Source of the DNA: Desertimonas sp963772825 | GTDB taxonomy: Bacteria; Actinomycetota; Acidimicrobiia; Acidimicrobiales; Ilumatobacteraceae | Assembly: GCA_963772825.1 (NCBI GenBank) | Contig: CAVYYX010000020.1 | Span: forward strand, 1-64,000 | Direction: 5' to 3' | DNA length: 64,000 nucleotides | Shown: positions 57,891 through 64,000 of the stretch, in pieces | Layout of the letters: each line of letters starts with the position of its first letter | Position numbering within the stretch: the first letter of the stretch is position 1 | Program-made: the position numbers and the translations under genes | The notes under the pieces: generated by a model | Told to the model about the DNA's origin: nothing | What the model saw: the letters and a program-made list of their open reading frames with translations, nothing else | Database searches by the model: none

Positions 57891-58643
57891 ATGCGCACCG
57901 GAGCTCTCGACGACCCGGCCCTCGACGTGCTCCATCGCGTCGCCGACGAGGTTGCGCAGCGCCTGGCGGCGACGAGCGAGTGGGGGTTCTCCGGACGACG
58001 TGATGGCCAGTACAGCGTCGATCTCGACGTCGACGAGGGCGCTGTGGGGATCTTGATCGACGCCGGGTTCGCCGTGCTGTCGGAGGAGAGCGGTCGCTCG
58101 GGCGACGGCGACCGCGTCGTTGTGCTCGATCCGCTCGACGGATCGACGAACGCCAGTCGTGGAATCCCGTGGTTCGCAACCTCGTTGTGCGTCGTCGACG
58201 ACGACGGGCCGGCGGTCGCGCTCGTCGCCAACCAGGCGACGGGGGAGCGGTTGGCGGCGGTGCGGGGGCAGGGCGCCTGGATCGGGTCGCGTCGCCTTGC
58301 GGCGTCGGGAGCGACGACCCTCGACGGGACCGTCGTCGGCCTCAACTCGCTGCCGGACGAGCCGTGGGGGTGGTGGCAATCGCGAGCGCTAGGCGCGTGT
58401 GCGCTCGATCTTGGACTGGTCGCCGCGGGTTCACTCGACGCCTACATCGATCTCTGTACCGACCTCGCCGGACCGTGGGATTACCTCGGCGGCGTGCTCC
58501 TCGTGCGGGAGTCCGGGGGAGCGGTCGCCGACGCGTTCGACCGTGATCTCGTGGCGCTCGACCACGAGGATCGTCGCACGCCGATCGCTGCGGCAACGCC
58601 GAAGCTGCTCGACGAGTTGCTCGGCTACCGTCGATCGTCGTGA
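57891..58643 (+). CDS. Inositol monophosphatase-family phosphatase
   Basis: A 250-residue Mg-dependent phosphatase. The metal site is VLDPLDGSTNASRGIPWF, with an acidic LSEESG upstream and PWDYLGGVLLVRESGG near the C-terminus. Candidate substrates are inositol phosphate, histidinol phosphate (HisN) or PAP. No HisN is seen in the his operon, so histidinol-phosphate phosphatase is a possible role. It starts three bases after the LysR stop and overlaps the DinB gene by four bases. Confidence 0.85.
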   Translation: MRTGALDDPALDVLHRVADEVAQRLAATSEWGFSGRRDGQYSVDLDVDEGAVGILIDAGFAVLSEESGRSGDGDRVVVLDPLDGSTNASRGIPWFATSLCVVDDDGPAVALVANQATGERLAAVRGQGAWIGSRRLAASGATTLDGTVVGLNSLPDEPWGWWQSRALGACALDLGLVAAGSLDAYIDLCTDLAGPWDYLGGVLLVRESGGAVADAFDRDLVALDHEDRRTPIAAATPKLLDELLGYRRSS

Positions 58644-59173
58644 CGGACGACGAGATCGCGACCATCGATCCCGAGCTCACGCCGACCGGCGACGAGTTCG
58701 GACTGCTGACAGGGTTCCTCGACTACTACCGGGCGGTGATGGTGCGCAAGGCGCAGGGCTTGACACGGCGACAGCTGGCGGTGCGACTCGGTCCGTCGGA
58801 GATGACGATCGGCGGGCTGATCAAGCACCTGGCATTCGCCGAAGACATCTGGTTCGACCACCGTGTCGCCGGCAACGTGTTCGGCGACCCGTGGGCCCGA
58901 GTCGATTGGGCGGCCGAGCCCGACTGGGCGTTCCAGAGCGCCGTCGACGACGAGCCCGACGGTCTGTTGGGTCTCTACGACGCGGCGTGCGCGCGCAGCC
59001 GTGCCGCGGTTGCCGAGGTCGGCGACCTCGACGCCGTCACGCAGTTCCCGAACCGTCGAGGCCGGCACTTCAGCATGCGCTGGGTCCTCCTCCACATGAT
59101 CGAAGAGACCGCTCGCCACGCCGGCCACGCCGACCTGATCCGCGAGAGCATCGACGGCACGACGGGCGACTGA
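58640..59173 (+). CDS. DinB-family (DUF664) protein
   Basis: A 177-residue four-helix-bundle protein. The putative metal ligands are His residues in IKHLAFAEDIW (near residue 55) and in HMIEETARHAGHADLIRE (near residue 150). The actinobacterial relatives include mycothiol-dependent transferases, which would fit the mshD gene nearby. The start overlaps the phosphatase gene. Confidence 0.87.
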   Translation: MTDDEIATIDPELTPTGDEFGLLTGFLDYYRAVMVRKAQGLTRRQLAVRLGPSEMTIGGLIKHLAFAEDIWFDHRVAGNVFGDPWARVDWAAEPDWAFQSAVDDEPDGLLGLYDAACARSRAAVAEVGDLDAVTQFPNRRGRHFSMRWVLLHMIEETARHAGHADLIRESIDGTTGD

Positions 59174-59175
59174 CC

Positions 59176-59189
59176 CTCCCGCTCGGGAG
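59176..59189. terminator. Short hairpin between convergent genes
   Basis: CTCCCG-CT-CGGGAG is a 6-bp perfect stem in the 23-base gap between the DinB gene and the convergent TrmO-like gene. It has no T-run and a very small loop. Its role in termination is inferred from position only. Confidence 0.3.
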
Positions 59190-59196
59190 TCGTGCG

Positions 59197-59634
59197 CTAC
59201 TCGTCCAGCCCGCGATGGAGCACCGGCTTGACATCGAGGATCGGTGTCCCATCCACCGCCTCGAGGTCGCTCACCTCGATTCGCACGCCGTCGATCGCGA
59301 GAACGGTGACGCGGTGCAGGCCGATCGGGTTCGGTCGGTCGGAGGATCGCGTGCTGAACACCCCGGTGAGCGGCTGCGACTCGTCGTCGCGAGGGTGCAC
59401 GGTGAGCACGTCGCGCCGAGCCCGATCGAGCCACGTCAGCAGGGTGACCTCGTCGCCGACACGCAGATGGATCAGGCCTGCGCGCACATCGTCATCGAAG
59501 ACCAGCCACGCCGTCGGCCCGCCTTCGAAGCCCTGTTTCGGTGCCGCTGCCGGATCGGTGAGCGATGAGTCCACGCGCCCGATCGCCCGCACCTCGAAGC
59601 CGTCACCCACGCCAAGATTGTCGCCCATTATCAC
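59197..59634 (-). CDS. TrmO-like tRNA methyltransferase (YaeB/TsaA domain)
   Basis: A 145-residue protein of the TrmO fold. TrmO adds the N6-methyl group to t6A37 of some tRNAs. The family signature is VFSTRSSDRPNPIGLHRVTV, followed by LEAVDGTPILDVKPVL. It is shorter than E. coli TrmO and lacks the C-terminal domain. GTG 59634 overlaps the stop of the HNH nuclease gene (GTGA), with ATG 59628 as an alternative. Confidence 0.75.
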   Translation of the reverse strand: MIMGDNLGVGDGFEVRAIGRVDSSLTDPAAAPKQGFEGGPTAWLVFDDDVRAGLIHLRVGDEVTLLTWLDRARRDVLTVHPRDDESQPLTGVFSTRSSDRPNPIGLHRVTVLAIDGVRIEVSDLEAVDGTPILDVKPVLHRGLDE

Positions 59635-61064
59635 CGAGAGATCGTCAGTTTGGGTGGTGCTCGCCGGTTTGTGCAGGCGATCAGGGTAGTGATGCGGTTG
59701 CGGGCCGCAATGAAGGTCGGATCGTCGCGGTGGACCGTGATGTCATCGGCGGTGAGATCGCGGCGGCGCGGGTCGCGGTTGCGGCCGGACTCCATCATTC
59801 GCCCGTTGCACTGGCAGGTGACGCCTCCACGGAACTTGGGGATGATGTGGTCGACGTCGCACGAGTTGATCGGGTCGCCGTCGGAGGCTGGGTGCTGGCA
59901 GCGGCGGTCGCGGACCTCGATCGCTCGGCGGAGGAGCCCGGTGAAGGTCCGGGTGTTCGAGCCGGCGATGGCGTGAAGCGGCCCGTCGAACAGCATCGTG
60001 TTGATGTCGAGGTCGGAGAGGTACGGGACCAGTTCGCCCGGTGCGATCACCGTGCCATCAGACAGCTCGCACAGCCAACGGAACGTGGCGTCACCGAGCA
60101 CGACACTGACCAATGGCCGCGGTCGACCGCGCTGGCATCGACACGGCGTGGCCGACCCGGCGCGGTCACCGTCGCTGGCCGGTGCGCCAGGACCGTCTTC
60201 GTCGCTTGCGGCGGTCTGACGGGCCGCGGCGTCGTCCGTGTCGTCGCTGTCGTTCTCGTCGGCTCCCGCCTGCTCGGCATCTGACCTGTCAGCGTGCTCC
60301 GTGCCGGAGTCAGAACCGCCACCTGCCCTCGTGGTGGCGCGGACGGCCATCTCGACGAGGGCGTCGAGTCGGCGTTGCTGGCGGGTGCGCCGTAGTTCGC
60401 CGGTCTCTTCGATGACGGCCTGATCCTGGAGCCGGAGCTCGTCGTCGATGCGGTTCCAGGCCGCCATGAACGTGGCGCCTCCAACGGCGTCGAAGATTGC
60501 GTCGAGGTGGATCTCGCCCTCGATGCCGCGATGGTCCCGTGCCTGTCGGTTCAGCCATCGTGGTGGCTTGCCGTCGTCACCCAGGTCGGCGTCGACGCGC
60601 AGCTTCCAGTAGTTGATGGCCACCTCGGCGTCCCAGAAGTGAAGATGTTCGCAGAACCCGACGAGCATCGACTCGTCCTCCAGGAACCGCTCCCGTCGCT
60701 TCGAGGTATTGGCGGTCGCCAGCAACTCGACGTGGTCGATGTTGATCCGACCGACGGTGAGCGCGGCAGCGGTCGCCGGCATTCCCGAGAGTGCTTGGCC
60801 GCGGCGGATCACGCGGTACGCCGAAGCCTTGCGGGTCCGCGCCTCGCGGGCGAGACGGGCACCGGGATGACGGCTGCCGTCTTCGGCCCAGATCCCCCGC
60901 CTCGACCATTCGTCGGCAAGTCTCGCCTGGATCGACTGCAGGGTCGACAACTCCTCGGTCAGCGTCAAGAGCGCTCGGTGGACTTCGCCGTCCGACAAGG
61001 ACTTCTCGTCGAGGCCGACGACACGGGTCACCGCTTCGCCGAGCTTGCCGACCACGGTGTCCAT
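59631..61064 (-). CDS. DUF222/HNH endonuclease-like protein under a LexA box
   Basis: The N-terminal DUF222 region (ALLTLTEELSTLQSIQARLA, HPGARLAREARTRKASAYRV) is followed by an acidic low-complexity linker (about residues 255-310). The C-terminal HNH part has CDVDHIIPKFRGGVT. The usual distal C-x-x-H-H is replaced by CNGRMMESGRNRD, so the nuclease may be degenerate. ATG 61064 or 61073 is the start. A LexA-type box lies immediately upstream. In mycobacteria, related 13E12-family genes are DNA-damage induced. It is co-transcribed with the TrmO-like gene. Confidence 0.85.
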   Translation of the reverse strand: MDTVVGKLGEAVTRVVGLDEKSLSDGEVHRALLTLTEELSTLQSIQARLADEWSRRGIWAEDGSRHPGARLAREARTRKASAYRVIRRGQALSGMPATAAALTVGRINIDHVELLATANTSKRRERFLEDESMLVGFCEHLHFWDAEVAINYWKLRVDADLGDDGKPPRWLNRQARDHRGIEGEIHLDAIFDAVGGATFMAAWNRIDDELRLQDQAVIEETGELRRTRQQRRLDALVEMAVRATTRAGGGSDSGTEHADRSDAEQAGADENDSDDTDDAAARQTAASDEDGPGAPASDGDRAGSATPCRCQRGRPRPLVSVVLGDATFRWLCELSDGTVIAPGELVPYLSDLDINTMLFDGPLHAIAGSNTRTFTGLLRRAIEVRDRRCQHPASDGDPINSCDVDHIIPKFRGGVTCQCNGRMMESGRNRDPRRRDLTADDITVHRDDPTFIAARNRITTLIACTNRRAPPKLTISR

Positions 61065-61077
61065 ACACCGCATCGTA

Positions 61078-61093
61078 TCGAACATACGTTCGG
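61078..61093. promoter_or_regulatory. LexA (SOS) box
   Basis: TCGAAC-ATAC-GTTCGG matches the actinobacterial SOS box TCGAAC-N4-GTTCGA at all but the last base. It sits 5-14 bases upstream of the candidate starts of the HNH gene. Confidence 0.8.
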
Positions 61094-61271
61094 AGTGCAA
61101 CCCTTTCCAGAGATTTCTCTTCCCCGGAGACACCGCCGAACGGCCGCTGACGCCACGCCAACCTCGTTGTCACCCCGCTCACTCCAGGTTCCGCCGGCTC
61201 GGTCGGGGGCCGCGGTTGGGATGATCACCGCGCCCGTTCTGCCGTCACGGGTAGGCTCGGTGCCCCGCTCA

Positions 61272-61345
61272 GGGCGCATAGCTCAGTTGGCTAGAGCGCT
61301 TCCCTTACAAGGAAGAAGTCGGGGGTTCGAGTCCCTCTGCGCCCA
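61272..61345 (+). tRNA. tRNA-Val (TAC)
   Basis: A 74-base cloverleaf. The acceptor stem is GGGCGCA/TGCGCCC, the anticodon stem-loop is CTTCC-CTTACAA-GGAAG with anticodon TAC, and the T-arm is GGGGG-TTCGAGT-CCCTC. CCA is not encoded. TAGGCT at 61252-61257 is a likely -10 box. Confidence 0.95.
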
Positions 61346-61709
61346 CCTAAAGTCCCTGCTGATGGGGGTCGAACCGTGTCGTAGGTGAAGCGCACCGATT
61401 TCTTGCCGTCGAGCACCTGTTCGGCCAGCGCGGCGTCGGTGCGTAGGACGGCGATGGCAAAGCGAATTTCCGTCTCGTCGCAACGAGCATCGGCCGCTAA
61501 GTCGCCGTCAGCCGGCCTCTTGTCCAGGCCGTTGACGGCACTCGCTGCGCACGCTGTCAGGTCGACGAGGTATCCTAGGCTATGAACTGCCCCTGTAATT
61601 CATGACACAGGTTGTCGTTTGGCTATGGTCCTGCCATAGTTCTGGACACGGCCTGGCTGGCGCGGGGGACGTCAGCCAGGTCACCTCAAGAACGGTTGAC
61701 CATCACACA
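61346..61709. other. Gap between tRNA-Val and the sigma-factor gene, mostly unassigned
   Basis: No complete gene is seen in these 364 bases. On the minus strand a frame from about 61600 to 61350 reads without stops (DETEIRFAIAVLRTDAALAE, then QVLDGKKSVRFTYDTV). It has no ATG, GTG or TTG start and runs on into the tRNA. It may be a decayed gene next to the tRNA. The right-hand part is A/T-richer and contains the palindrome at 61623-61639, so it is probably the sigma-gene promoter region. Confidence 0.4.
61623..61639. promoter_or_regulatory. Palindrome upstream of the second sigma-factor gene
   Basis: CTATGG-TCCTG-CCATAG is a perfect 6-bp inverted repeat with a 5-base spacer, about 70 bases before the ATG at 61710. 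It could be an operator or part of the promoter of this gene. No protein can be assigned. Confidence 0.4.
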
Positions 61710-62537
61710 ATGAACGATTCCATCGGCCTGTATCTGAACGACATCGGCAAGGTTCCCCTGCTCACCGCCGAGGACGAGCGAGAGCTCTCGCGCGTCATCG
61801 AGGCCGGCCGCGAGGCCGCAGAGCAGCTGGCCAACGGTAAGCGCAGCGTGGCGTTGAAGAACGCCGTCGCCGCAGCTGCCGACGCCAAGGACCGCTTCAT
61901 CCGATCCAACCTGCGCCTCGTGGTCTCCATCGCCAGGCGCTATCCGCTGCCCCAGGGGATGGATCTCCTCGACCTCATCCAGGAGGGCAACCTCGGGCTC
62001 GAGCACGCCGTCGACAAGTTCGACTGGCGGCGTGGCTTCAAGTTCTCGACGTATGCCACGTTCTGGATCCGTCAGGCGATCGGCCGGGCGCTCGACCAGA
62101 AGGCCAGCCTGATCCGCATCCCCGGCGATCGCTCGGCGAGCCTGCGGGCCGCCCTGCGCCAGGCCTCCGGCGACGGCGAGACGCTCGACCAGGCCAACGC
62201 CGAGCTGCACCGCCTCACCACCACCGTCTCGCTCGACAAAGGAGTGGGTCACGACGGCGACACGACCCTTGGCGACCTGATCGCCAATGGAGAAGGCACC
62301 CCCGAGGACGCCGTGATGTCGATGGTCGACGGCGACCTCCTCGACGAGTTGCTCGGCACCCTCGACGGCCGCGCCCGCTACGCCGTGGAGGCCCGCTTCG
62401 GGCTGCTCGACGGCGAGCGCAAGAGCTTCCGCGAGGTCGGCGAGAGCCTCGGTGTCACCGCCGAAGCCGCCCGCCGACTCGTTCATCGAGCCGTCGCCAG
62501 CCTGCGCTACCCCGCCGAGCAGATCCTCGCCTTCTAA
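61710..62537 (+). CDS. Group 2 sigma-70 factor
   Basis: A 275-residue sigma factor related to the primary one but without region 1.1. Region 1.2 is DSIGLYLNDIGKVPLLTAED, region 2 has RSNLRLVVSIARRYPLPQGM and KFSTYATFWIRQAIGRAL, and region 4 has FREVGESLGVTAEAARRLVH. Region 3 is short and divergent (between about residues 145 and 195). Such factors (SigB/HrdB-like) direct stationary-phase or stress transcription. ATG 61710 is chosen because the protein then begins directly with region 1.2. Confidence 0.9.
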   Translation: MNDSIGLYLNDIGKVPLLTAEDERELSRVIEAGREAAEQLANGKRSVALKNAVAAAADAKDRFIRSNLRLVVSIARRYPLPQGMDLLDLIQEGNLGLEHAVDKFDWRRGFKFSTYATFWIRQAIGRALDQKASLIRIPGDRSASLRAALRQASGDGETLDQANAELHRLTTTVSLDKGVGHDGDTTLGDLIANGEGTPEDAVMSMVDGDLLDELLGTLDGRARYAVEARFGLLDGERKSFREVGESLGVTAEAARRLVHRAVASLRYPAEQILAF

Positions 62538-63174
62538 CAACCGCTCAGAGGCGGAGGAGACCTTCCCACTCTGGACATCCACGGTCGCCGAGGCGGCCTC
62601 TCTTCCGTCACTGACAGTCTTCGTCGTGCCGGGTGATCGCCCTCTCCAGCGGAGGCCAACGCGTTCGTTGGCCGCCTGCGAGGCGCCCTAGGCGGAAGTC
62701 GCCGGGCGTAGGGCCGGCTCGTCCGGCCGTCCCGATCGAGAGCGCCAGCACCGACAGCGGACGGAAGCGGGGAACCGGTGTCGGCCTCCCAGGCGGCGGA
62801 ACCCAGTTCGTCGCCACCGATTCAACCCGCCGGCCACCAGGGTAGGGCGAGCCCTCGCAGTCGACGCGGCGGTTTCGTTACTCTTTTGGGCTTGTTTTGT
62901 TACCGTCTTGCGCTGGTGTGTGGAGTGCCTGCTGTCTAGGGTGCCCCATACCCCGATGGCGGAATCGGGGACAAGCGGAAGTCGCGAACCGTGCCGGCGG
63001 GAGTGTTTCGACGGCACGGTCAGCGGCCGGACGACCCCCGCCCACTCACTGGTGCGGGGTTCTTCCGCGTCGCGCGGGAACCTCCGAACACGCGAATGTC
63101 CGCACTCCGTAGCTCCCGACGGGTGATCGTCGCTCAGGGCAACGGCGAGAGGGTTGCGGCGTCAACCGCGGAGG
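62538..63174. other. 637-base region without a recognised gene, with two hairpins
   Basis: Frames here are open by GC bias but none shows coherent protein text. Two structures stand out: GGCCGG-CTCGT-CCGGCC at 62712-62728, which could end the sigma-gene transcript, and CCCCGAT-GGCGGA-ATCGGGG at 62951-62970. A T-rich patch (about 62873-62905) contrasts with the rest and may mark a promoter. On the minus strand TTGTCC and TATGGG, 18 bases apart near the second hairpin, could be a promoter, but no suitable gene follows closely. Confidence 0.4.
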
Positions 63175-63714
63175 TCACGCTCCGGCGGGTTTGCCGGGTT
63201 CGGTCTCGGGAAGGAGTCCAGCTTTGCGGGCGGCGAGGACTCGTTTGGGTCCGCTGGCGGGGGACAGGCCACGGGCGAGCGCCACGGTGGCGGTGGGCTT
63301 GGGGCTTTGGAAGGCGACGGCGAGCAGGTAGATCAGCGCGTCGACAGTGAGCGGGTCATGGTCGCTGTGCTTGTCGAGGAGTCCGGGCCACCCCGTGCCG
63401 CCGAGATACTCGGTCTCCAGTGCGTTCTGGACGGTGTCGCGGAGGGCGATACGGGCGATGCCGATGGGCGAGACGTCGTCTCCTCCGGGCAGCGAGGTGC
63501 AACAGACCTTGCGGACAGCAAGTTTGCCGACCGTCGAGGACCATTCGAGTCGCGCTTCGACGTCGTACGGATAGGTGTCGGTGATCGCGACGGTCACCGA
63601 GGCGGGGATAAACCGCGCCCCGGCCGTGCACTGCGTCGACGGCCAGGGTTCGCACGCCCCGATCAGCAACAACGGCTGACGTCGCACAGCACTTGCGCGT
63701 CCCGTCGACGCCAC
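63175..63714 (-). CDS. Hypothetical protein
   Basis: Up to 179 residues. The middle (ASVTVAITDTYPYDVEARLE, then WSSTVGKLAVRKVCC) looks like a beta-rich domain. The C-terminal part resembles a helix-turn-helix tail of the form PTATVALARGLSPASGPKRV followed by LAARKAGLLPE, seen in small actinobacterial proteins of unknown role. The first 35 residues are less convincing and the true start may be near 63600. I do not recognise a family. Confidence 0.5.
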   Translation of the reverse strand: MASTGRASAVRRQPLLLIGACEPWPSTQCTAGARFIPASVTVAITDTYPYDVEARLEWSSTVGKLAVRKVCCTSLPGGDDVSPIGIARIALRDTVQNALETEYLGGTGWPGLLDKHSDHDPLTVDALIYLLAVAFQSPKPTATVALARGLSPASGPKRVLAARKAGLLPETEPGKPAGA

Positions 63715-63845
63715 CTGAGCCGTCCGGTTTCACCCGCCAGCGCCGGGTACGGAATCGCCACCCCACGCGCACGCGGGGTACGGCGGCTCCCGCCTCGTCC
63801 AGCATTGCGGGGCGAGACGGGTGCCGTCGAAGGATCGCCCTACGG

Positions 63846-64000
63846 CTAGCCGGTCGTGGTTCCCACCGCTGTGTCGATCGGTGTGGTGCCCGCTGGTTCG
63901 GTGCCTACCGGCTCGGTGCCTACTGGTTCGGTGCCTACCGGTTCGGTGCCCGCTGGCTCCGTGCCCGACGGTGCGGTGTCCGCTGGTCGCGGTGCCCGCC
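63846..64000 (-). CDS. C-terminus of a protein with GTEPV tandem repeats (partial)
   Basis: The minus-strand frame entering from the right edge ends at TAG 63846-63848. It contains four near-identical pentapeptides of the form GTEP(V/A), encoded by a 15-base tandem repeat at about 63890-63955, then GTTPIDTAVGTTTG. Such Pro/Thr/Glu repeats are typical of extended stalks or tails of secreted or cell-wall proteins. The main domain lies outside the window. Confidence 0.6.
   Translation of the reverse strand, partial: RAPRPADTAPSGTEPAGTEPVGTEPVGTEPVGTEPAGTTPIDTAVGTTTG

Noticed and set aside
61283..61483. Minus-strand frame containing WAQRDSNPRLLPCKG
   Set aside because: This is the well-known spurious translation of the antisense strand of a tRNA gene. 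The same applies to minus-strand frames across the tRNAs at 39.6 kb and 40.3 kb.
62740..62850. AGCGGGGAACC resembling the core of the c-di-AMP (ydaO-type) riboswitch
   Set aside because: The other conserved blocks (GGGTGAATC, and the distal CGACAGCTAACC-type block) are missing, and no plus-strand gene follows. A covariance-model scan would settle it.

Overview
The window is GC-rich bacterial DNA with strong G/C bias at third codon positions, many GTG starts and tightly packed genes with 4-base start/stop overlaps. A mycothiol synthase (MshD), a DUF3499 protein, a LexA-type box of the TCGAAC-N4-GTTCG form and a DUF222/HNH nuclease place it in the Actinomycetota. The gene content (form I CO dehydrogenase, pyruvate phosphate dikinase, several peptide transporters) suggests an aerobic heterotroph, possibly of the class Acidimicrobiia. 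The class is inference. No mobile element, CRISPR array or prophage was recognised.

Layout. 1-8.6 kb: housekeeping genes (secreted-protein fragment, DUF3499, SRPBCC, ABC ATPase, M23 peptidase, rlmN, oligopeptidase, mshD, nth). 8.6-15.7 kb: histidine/tryptophan operon hisC-hisB-hisH-hisA-hisF-(aldo/keto reductase)-(GroES-like)-hisI-trpE. 15.7-30.1 kb: peptide-utilisation region with a dipeptide ABC transporter (one permease fused to one ATPase), its binding protein, two tandem beta-lactamase-fold serine hydrolases, a PucR regulator, a GNAT protein, an M19 dipeptidase, and a TetR-controlled third serine hydrolase. 30.1-39.5 kb: small membrane protein, ygfZ, M50 protease, then ppdK-terC-dnaG-rpoD. 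39.5-40.4 kb: tRNA-Asn, SRPBCC gene, a gene remnant and tRNA-Met. 40.4-51.4 kb: second peptide ABC transporter with a P1-family peptidase, an M20 peptidase and an SDR. 52.0-57.9 kb: coxM-coxS-coxL-xdhC with a divergent LysR gene. 57.9-64 kb: inositol monophosphatase-like, DinB, TrmO-like, SOS-box HNH nuclease, tRNA-Val, a second sigma-70 factor, a sparse region and two small or partial genes.

How the genes fit together. Two complete peptide importers flanked by peptidases of five families (M3, M19, M20, P1/S58, serine beta-lactamase fold) indicate growth on peptides, probably including D-residue or cell-wall-derived peptides. Form I CO dehydrogenase would supply extra electrons from CO. The his/trp operon serves amino-acid synthesis.

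Caution on sequence quality. At least seven genes are interrupted by what looks like a single extra base (M23, aldo/keto reductase, DppB twice, two serine hydrolases, a membrane protein, ygfZ). In every case removing one base restores a full-length family member and a sensible stop. I read these as probable residual insertion errors rather than real pseudogenes. The rpoD start and the first gene may be affected too.

The most unusual non-coding features are two dispersed repeat families (one at 11.7, 49.1 and 52.9 kb, one at 32.6 and 50.3 kb), a palindromic TetR-type operator, an SOS box and a group of hairpins.
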